The position numbers were made by a program, and so were the translations under genes. From JABDBE01 sp049585795 (GTDB lineage: Bacteria; Acidobacteriota; Terriglobia; Terriglobales; Acidobacteriaceae), in the NCBI GenBank assembly GCA_049585795.1, contig JBAVAQ010000007.1:62001-126000 (forward strand): a stretch of 64,000 bases of DNA, read 5' to 3'. Within the stretch, counting starts at the first letter, position 1. The number at the start of each line of letters is the position of its first letter. The notes under the pieces were generated by a model, which did no database searches, was not told where the DNA came from, and saw only the letters and a program-made list of their open reading frames with translations. This document shows positions 60,091 to 64,000 of the stretch, in pieces.

Positions 60091-60605
60091 GCCGTGGAGT
60101 CGTCTTGGCAATACTGCTCGGCCTTCTCGGCCCTGGCTGCGGCTATCACACTGCCGGTCATGCGGTCACCATTCCTGACAACGTCCGAACGGTTGCAATC
60201 CTGGCATTCGTGAACCAGACGCAGACCTTCAAGATTGAGCAGATGCTGACCGCTGCCGTGGTCAGAGAGTTCATCACCCGAACCCACTACCATGTTGTCA
60301 ACCAGGTAAGCGACGACGCTGACGCGGTGCTGCACGGAACCGTTCTTGCAACCTATACCACGCCGCTAACCTACGATTCGCAGACTGGACGCGCCGCCAG
60401 CGTGATGGTGGTAGTCTCCATGAAAGTGGCATTCGTCGATAAGCAGGGCAAGGCGCTGTACCAGAATCCCTCATATCTTTTTCGCGAGCAGTACGAGGTT
60501 CCGCGCGACGTAAACAGTTTCTTCGAGGAAGATACGCCGGCATTTCAACGGCTGTCGCGCGACTTTGCGCAAAGCCTGGTCTCGAATATTCTGGAGGGAT
60601 TCTGA
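60087..60605 (+). CDS. lptE: LPS-assembly lipoprotein LptE
   Basis: A 172-residue outer-membrane lipoprotein with lipobox LLGPGC (Cys 18) followed directly by GYHTAGH, the usual LptE start, and DNVRTVAILAFVNQTQTFKI. The C-terminus (FFEEDTPAFQRLSRDFAQSL) is also typical. It plugs LptD to deliver LPS to the surface. It starts in the stop of the asd-like gene and its stop shares one base with the holA ATG; lptE next to holA is a conserved arrangement. Confidence 0.9.
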   Translation: MSRGVVLAILLGLLGPGCGYHTAGHAVTIPDNVRTVAILAFVNQTQTFKIEQMLTAAVVREFITRTHYHVVNQVSDDADAVLHGTVLATYTTPLTYDSQTGRAASVMVVVSMKVAFVDKQGKALYQNPSYLFREQYEVPRDVNSFFEEDTPAFQRLSRDFAQSLVSNILEGF

Positions 60606-61726
60606 TGCGAGCCTTCGCCCAGGCCGATCGCTTTGTGTCTGAGGTTCAGGCTCGCAAGCTGCGTCCGGCCTACGTTTTCGTGGGCGCCGAGGTTTTCTTT
60701 CGCAAACGTTGCCGGGAAGCGATTCTCGAACACTTGGTCACACCCGATTTGCGGGACTTCAGTCTTTTTGAGTTTGATCTCGCAGAGACTGATCTGGTCG
60801 AGGTTCTTGACCGTGCGCGCACGCCTTCCCTGATGGCGCCCTTTCAAGTTTTCTTTGTTCGCGGGGTCAAGAATCTCTTCGGGCGAGGCTCTAACGAAGA
60901 GAAAATGGCAGCGATCGAGGCGTATTGCAAGAATCCGAATCCAGCCGCAGTGTTGATTTTTGTCGCAGATCACATCAGCATTCCTGCCGATCCCCGGCGC
61001 ATGGAATTAACCGACAAAGAACGATATGAACGCATTCGCGAAACCATGGGCCAGTACTGCGCCATTGTCGAACTGGCGCGAGTGGAAGAAAGTGAAGCCG
61101 TGCGCTGGATTGGCGAATACGGCGCCACGCGAAACGTCAAAATCGATGCCGACGCATCCCGCGAACTGGTCGACGCTCTTGGCGGCGACATGATGATGGT
61201 TTCGAACGAACTAGAGAAGCTGATTCTGTACGTGGGCGAAAAGAAGCGCATCACTCTGGGCGATGTCGAGACCATGGTTCTAGCGGCAAAACAAAGATCG
61301 CTCTACGAACTGACCGATGCAATTTCCGCCAAAGACCGGGTGCGCGCTCTCGAAATGCTGGACGCAATTTTGACCACCGGCGAAGGCGACGAGGCCGCGA
61401 TCGGGCATCTGTACATGCTGGCCAAGACTTTTCGCCAGATGCTGGTAATCCTGGAGCGAAACGTGCGCGACCAGCGCATGCTCTGGGCTGCTCTCTGGCA
61501 GGGCTTCCGCGTCCCTCCCTTTGCCGCCGATGACATTATCAAACAGGCGCGACGCTACAAGTCGAAACGAGAGCTGACGCGCGCCATCCGTCTGGTGGCG
61601 AAAACAGATCTGGCCTTGCGTTCAAACCCGCCGAGTAAACGAATGGTGTTGGAGAAGTTGGTGCTAGACCTGACCTCGGAGCCGAAGCCCGAAGCCGGCT
61701 GGATGCAGGAAGAGTTGCCGGTTTAG
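60605..61726 (+). CDS. holA: DNA polymerase III subunit delta
   Basis: A 373-residue clamp-loader subunit. It opens with ARKLRPAYVFVGAEVFFRKR, the HolA-type start, has LMAPFQVFFVRGVKN, and a C-terminal helical domain (TFRQMLVILERNVRDQRM, ARRYKSKRELTRAIRLVAKTD). Like other delta subunits it lacks an intact Walker A. It is last in the psd-pssA-asd-like-lptE-holA chain of overlapping genes. Confidence 0.92.
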   Translation: MRAFAQADRFVSEVQARKLRPAYVFVGAEVFFRKRCREAILEHLVTPDLRDFSLFEFDLAETDLVEVLDRARTPSLMAPFQVFFVRGVKNLFGRGSNEEKMAAIEAYCKNPNPAAVLIFVADHISIPADPRRMELTDKERYERIRETMGQYCAIVELARVEESEAVRWIGEYGATRNVKIDADASRELVDALGGDMMMVSNELEKLILYVGEKKRITLGDVETMVLAAKQRSLYELTDAISAKDRVRALEMLDAILTTGEGDEAAIGHLYMLAKTFRQMLVILERNVRDQRMLWAALWQGFRVPPFAADDIIKQARRYKSKRELTRAIRLVAKTDLALRSNPPSKRMVLEKLVLDLTSEPKPEAGWMQEELPV

Positions 61727-61731
61727 GTCAC

Positions 61732-61775
61732 GTGGAGACAGCCGCCCTCGGCTGTCCAGCCGAGCGAAGCTCGGC
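61732..61775. repeat. Palindromic repeat, family A (reference copy)
   Basis: GTGGAGACAGCCGCCCTCGG followed by CTGTCC forms a first hairpin (ACAGCCG-CC-CTCGGCTGT type) and CCGAGC-GAA-GCTCGG a second. It lies six bases after the holA stop. The other two members are inside lpxB and the MsbA-like gene. Confidence 0.75.
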
Positions 61776-61840
61776 AACTCGCACGGTCAAAACTCCAGCT
61801 AATTGTTTTAGGCTGAGTTTCGAGATGTCCGCAAGAATCT

Positions 61841-61875
61841 TAAATCGCAGAGATTTGCGCAGAGAACGCTGAGGG
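61841..61875. repeat. Generic dispersed repeat (CGCAGAG...CGCAGAGAACGC type)
   Basis: TAAATCGCAGAGATTTGCGC and the following AGAGAACGCTGAGGG resemble a short repeat motif common between genes in soil bacteria. It contains the palindrome GCAGAGATTTGC-like and lies downstream of rpsT. Confidence 0.35.
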
Positions 61876-61910
61876 ATTCGCCGGCCCCAGACTTGTCGCC
61901 GACTCCTTAG

Positions 61911-62180
61911 CTACTTCTTCGTGATCGCGTTCAATCGCGCATTCAATCGCGACTTATACCGCGACGCGGTGTTTTCGTGCAGCACGCCTTTTTGTACGGC
62001 TTTGTCGAGCGCGGAGACGGTCTGCCGGAAAACCTGATCGGCGTTTTGCTGGTCGCCTTTGGCGAGTGATTCACGCAGGTCGCGCAATGTGCTGCGCAGG
62101 CGGGAAGTGTTGGCGCGATTGCGCGCGGTGCGTTTCTCTGTCTGACGGGCGCGCTTCAGCGCCGAAAAATGATTAGCCAT
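61911..62180 (-). CDS. rpsT: 30S ribosomal protein S20
   Basis: An 89-residue basic, all-helical protein with the S20 pattern: MANHFSALKRARQTEKRTAR, NRANTSRLRSTLR and, at the end, GVLHENTASRYKSRLNARLN. It binds 16S rRNA early in small-subunit assembly. GAAGG precedes the ATG at moderate distance. It is transcribed alone, divergent from the phoH-like gene. Confidence 0.96.
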   Translation of the reverse strand: MANHFSALKRARQTEKRTARNRANTSRLRSTLRDLRESLAKGDQQNADQVFRQTVSALDKAVQKGVLHENTASRYKSRLNARLNAITKK

Positions 62181-62535
62181 GTAATTCGTTTACCTTCGTC
62201 TCTGGTTTTCCCTCGCTCGGATTCCAGCGAGAGATTTCGAGTGGGTACGACTGAGTTATTCTACGGGAGCAAGTCGCTGCGGGTCAAACGGATGTCAGCT
62301 AGACGACGTTGTTTAGGCCTGCCATTGACTCCTATCCGACCCTCGGCGTACCCTTAACTCAATGGTAGTCGCTTGCACCTCGGGAGCGAGCATTCCGGTT
62401 GGTTCCACTTGCAGAGAGAAGAATTTTGTCGTCGCTGAGACCGGCACGGGTGTGCCTGGGTCGCAGCCATACCATCTAAGCGCCTGCGTGGCAAACAAAA
62501 AGACAGCCGTCGCCGGAGGGATACGCCAAAGCTGA
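62181..62535. other. Divergent region between rpsT and the phoH-like gene
   Basis: This gap should hold both promoters. A 57-codon plus-strand frame (62362-62535) ends with TGA immediately before the phoH ATG, and phoH has no well-placed ribosome site (GGAGGG is 16 bases away), so translational coupling is possible. The predicted peptide is not recognised. No repeat or RNA gene is seen. Confidence 0.4.
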
Positions 62536-63603
62536 ATGAAGAAGAGCATCGAGATTACTCCTCACATCGAAACCCTGTTCGGTACCAGGGATGAAAATCT
62601 GCATGTGTTGGAAGACGGTCTGAACATCAATATCGACCTGCGATCCAACTCGATTGAACTGGAAGGGGCAGCCCGCGATGTTGCCCGAGCCGAGCAAGTC
62701 CTTTCCGACTACAACCACCTGCAGCGCTCGGGACACGCTTTTAATAACGGCGATTTGAACAGTATGTTGCGCGTCCTGATGGCAGATCCTAAAGCTACCC
62801 TGCGCGGCTTGGCGGAAGCCGGACGCCAGCGCTCCTTCGGTCGCCGTACCGTGCAGCCCAAGAGCTTGAACCAGAAACGATACGTCGAAGCCATCGAGAA
62901 TCATGACATGGTTTTCGGCATCGGCCCCGCAGGTACGGGAAAGACCTACCTTGCGGTAGCGATGGCGATCTCGGCTCTGCTGGCGAAGCGAGTGAACCGG
63001 ATTATTCTGGCGCGTCCGGCGGTCGAAGCTGGCGAGCGCCTGGGATTCCTTCCAGGAACTTTGCAGGACAAGATCGATCCCTACCTGCGTCCGCTTTACG
63101 ACGCGCTTTACGACATGCTTGACCCGGAGAAGGTCGATCGCTACCTGGAAAAGAATGTCATTGAGATCGCACCGATCGCATTCATGCGCGGACGCACGTT
63201 GAACGATTCATTCGTGATTCTGGATGAGGCCCAGAACACCACCTCGGAGCAGATGAAAATGTTCGTGACACGCCTCGGTTTCAATTCCAAGGCAGTGATC
63301 ACCGGCGACGTAACCCAAATCGACCTGCCCAACGCCCGCCGCAGCGGTTTGCTCGAAGCGGTCGATATCCTGAAGCGCGTCGAAGGGTTGACCTTCGTCT
63401 ACTTCGACGAAGGCGACGTGGTCCGGCATCATTTGGTGCAGCGCATCATCCGGGCATACGATGAGCACAAGAACAGACTGGCGGAACAACAACTGTCTCT
63501 GCTGGAACCGAAAAGCAATGTGAACGGCAAGACCAACGGGGCGGACAATGGGCCTCTGAAAAAAAGTAATACGATACCGGCGGAAGCCGACGCCAAGGAA
63601 TAA
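62536..63603 (+). CDS. PhoH-like ATPase
   Basis: A 355-residue protein with an N-terminal KH-like segment (about 1-100) and a RecA-like ATPase domain: Walker A GIGPAGTGKTYLAVAMA (about 130), RPAVEAGERLGFLPGTLQDK, Walker B FVILDEAQNTTSEQMKMF and ITGDVTQIDLP. The C-terminal 40 residues are low-complexity and polar. The family is linked to RNA metabolism; linkage to ybeY downstream is conserved. An in-frame TGA just before the ATG fixes the start. Confidence 0.94.
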   Translation: MKKSIEITPHIETLFGTRDENLHVLEDGLNINIDLRSNSIELEGAARDVARAEQVLSDYNHLQRSGHAFNNGDLNSMLRVLMADPKATLRGLAEAGRQRSFGRRTVQPKSLNQKRYVEAIENHDMVFGIGPAGTGKTYLAVAMAISALLAKRVNRIILARPAVEAGERLGFLPGTLQDKIDPYLRPLYDALYDMLDPEKVDRYLEKNVIEIAPIAFMRGRTLNDSFVILDEAQNTTSEQMKMFVTRLGFNSKAVITGDVTQIDLPNARRSGLLEAVDILKRVEGLTFVYFDEGDVVRHHLVQRIIRAYDEHKNRLAEQQLSLLEPKSNVNGKTNGADNGPLKKSNTIPAEADAKE

Positions 63604-63620
63604 AACGGTCGTGATGGGCT

Positions 63621-63656
63621 GGGAGGGCTGCGGTTCACGGCCCTCCTGTTTATTTG
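63621..63656 (+). terminator. Hairpin between the phoH-like gene and ybeY
   Basis: GGAGGGC (63622-63628) pairs with GCCCTCC (63640-63646), followed by TGTTTATTT. It is a plausible intrinsic or attenuating terminator 18 bases after the phoH stop. Confidence 0.6.
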
Positions 63657-63678
63657 GGCGAGTTCCCATGGAGAGAGT

Positions 63679-64000
63679 TTGGTCATCATTCAAGAAAGAG
63701 TGGCCGGTTTGAGCGAGGCGGCGCTGACAAAGTTTGTGAACTGCGCGCGGCGCGCAGCCGGGCTTCGAGGCTCCGTCAGCGTGCTGGTGACCAGCAGCCG
63801 GGAATTGCAAGGATTGAATCATCGTTTCCGAGGGAAGAATAAGCCGACGGATGTGCTATCGTTCCCCGCGATGCCGGGGCTGATGCGAGGATTCGCTGGA
63901 GATGTGGCTATCTCGGCGGAGATTGCGGCCCGTAACGCCCGTCGGCTTGGGCACACAACTGCGAATGAGATCCGGATTCTCATTTTGCACGCGGTGCTGC
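63679..64000 (+). CDS. ybeY: Endoribonuclease YbeY (3' end beyond the window)
   Basis: The first 107 residues of a YbeY-type metalloprotein involved in 16S rRNA maturation and ribosome quality control. Visible: LNHRFRGKNKPTDVLSFP, GDVAIS and the start of the zinc region, ANEIRILILHAVL, cut off at the window edge before the rest of the HxxxHxxxxxH ligands. The likely start is the TTG at 63679, with GGAG a few bases upstream; an ATG at 63668 is out of frame. Confidence 0.88.
   Translation, partial: MVIIQERVAGLSEAALTKFVNCARRAAGLRGSVSVLVTSSRELQGLNHRFRGKNKPTDVLSFPAMPGLMRGFAGDVAISAEIAARNARRLGHTTANEIRILILHAVL

Overview
The window reads as chromosomal core sequence from a Gram-negative bacterium, most likely an Acidobacteriota member (Terriglobia-like). 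The Gram-negative call rests on lpxB, lptE, pal and an MsbA-type exporter. The phylum call is an inference from gene families I associate with it: a Ser/Thr kinase fused to TolB/WD40-like propeller repeats, a GloVer-type tandem-repeat exported protein, TPR proteins, and many short dispersed palindromic repeats. I see no transposase, integrase, prophage, CRISPR array, tRNA or rRNA.

Layout. 1-4.9 kb: signal transduction (a hybrid histidine kinase cut by the window edge, a REC-PAS-kinase, a YtxH protein, a lone receiver). 5.2-14.5 kb: an exopolysaccharide locus with an ABC exporter, a half-length cyclic beta-1,2-glucan synthase-like glycosyltransferase, a secreted GH39 enzyme and a convergent Tat-exported GH144-like glucanase. 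14.7-18 kb: a membrane-anchored protein, gluconokinase and the cysK-cysE cysteine pair. 18-25 kb: a small membrane protein, Pal, a TPR protein coupled to a CLC antiporter, and the large kinase. 25-32.4 kb: a LolA-like protein, an MMPL transporter, YceI, a MenG/UbiE methyltransferase and the GloVer protein. 32.6-42 kb, mostly on the minus strand: gpsA-plsY, thpR, cinA, an NHL-type protein, pgpA-yacG-rimO and a transglutaminase-like membrane protein. 42.3 kb: the SRP RNA gene. 42.6-50.6 kb: fabH, an inactive-looking M1 peptidase, lpxB, an MsbA-like exporter and fabF. 50.7-57.3 kb: hemW, an FRG-domain gene, acyl-CoA dehydrogenase-meaB-mce, tsaB-rimI and a small coiled-coil protein. 57.4-61.7 kb: a tightly overlapping operon psd-pssA-asd-like-lptE-holA. 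61.9-64 kb: rpsT, then phoH-like and a partial ybeY.

Together these genes cover envelope construction (phospholipid headgroups, glycerolipid entry, lipid A, LPS delivery, a secreted glucan), fatty acid synthesis and short-chain acyl-CoA metabolism, cysteine synthesis, and translation or RNA maintenance.

The most unusual signals are: (a) the compact beta-1,2-glucan-type locus whose synthase lacks the C-terminal phosphorylase half; (b) dispersed palindromic repeats inserted in frame inside two adjacent lipid-A-related genes (lpxB and the MsbA-like exporter), one a repeat nested in another; (c) two pseudoenzymes, an M1 peptidase without its zinc motif and an aspartate-semialdehyde-dehydrogenase-like protein without its catalytic cysteine. 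All functional calls come from reading motifs by eye; no database search was run.
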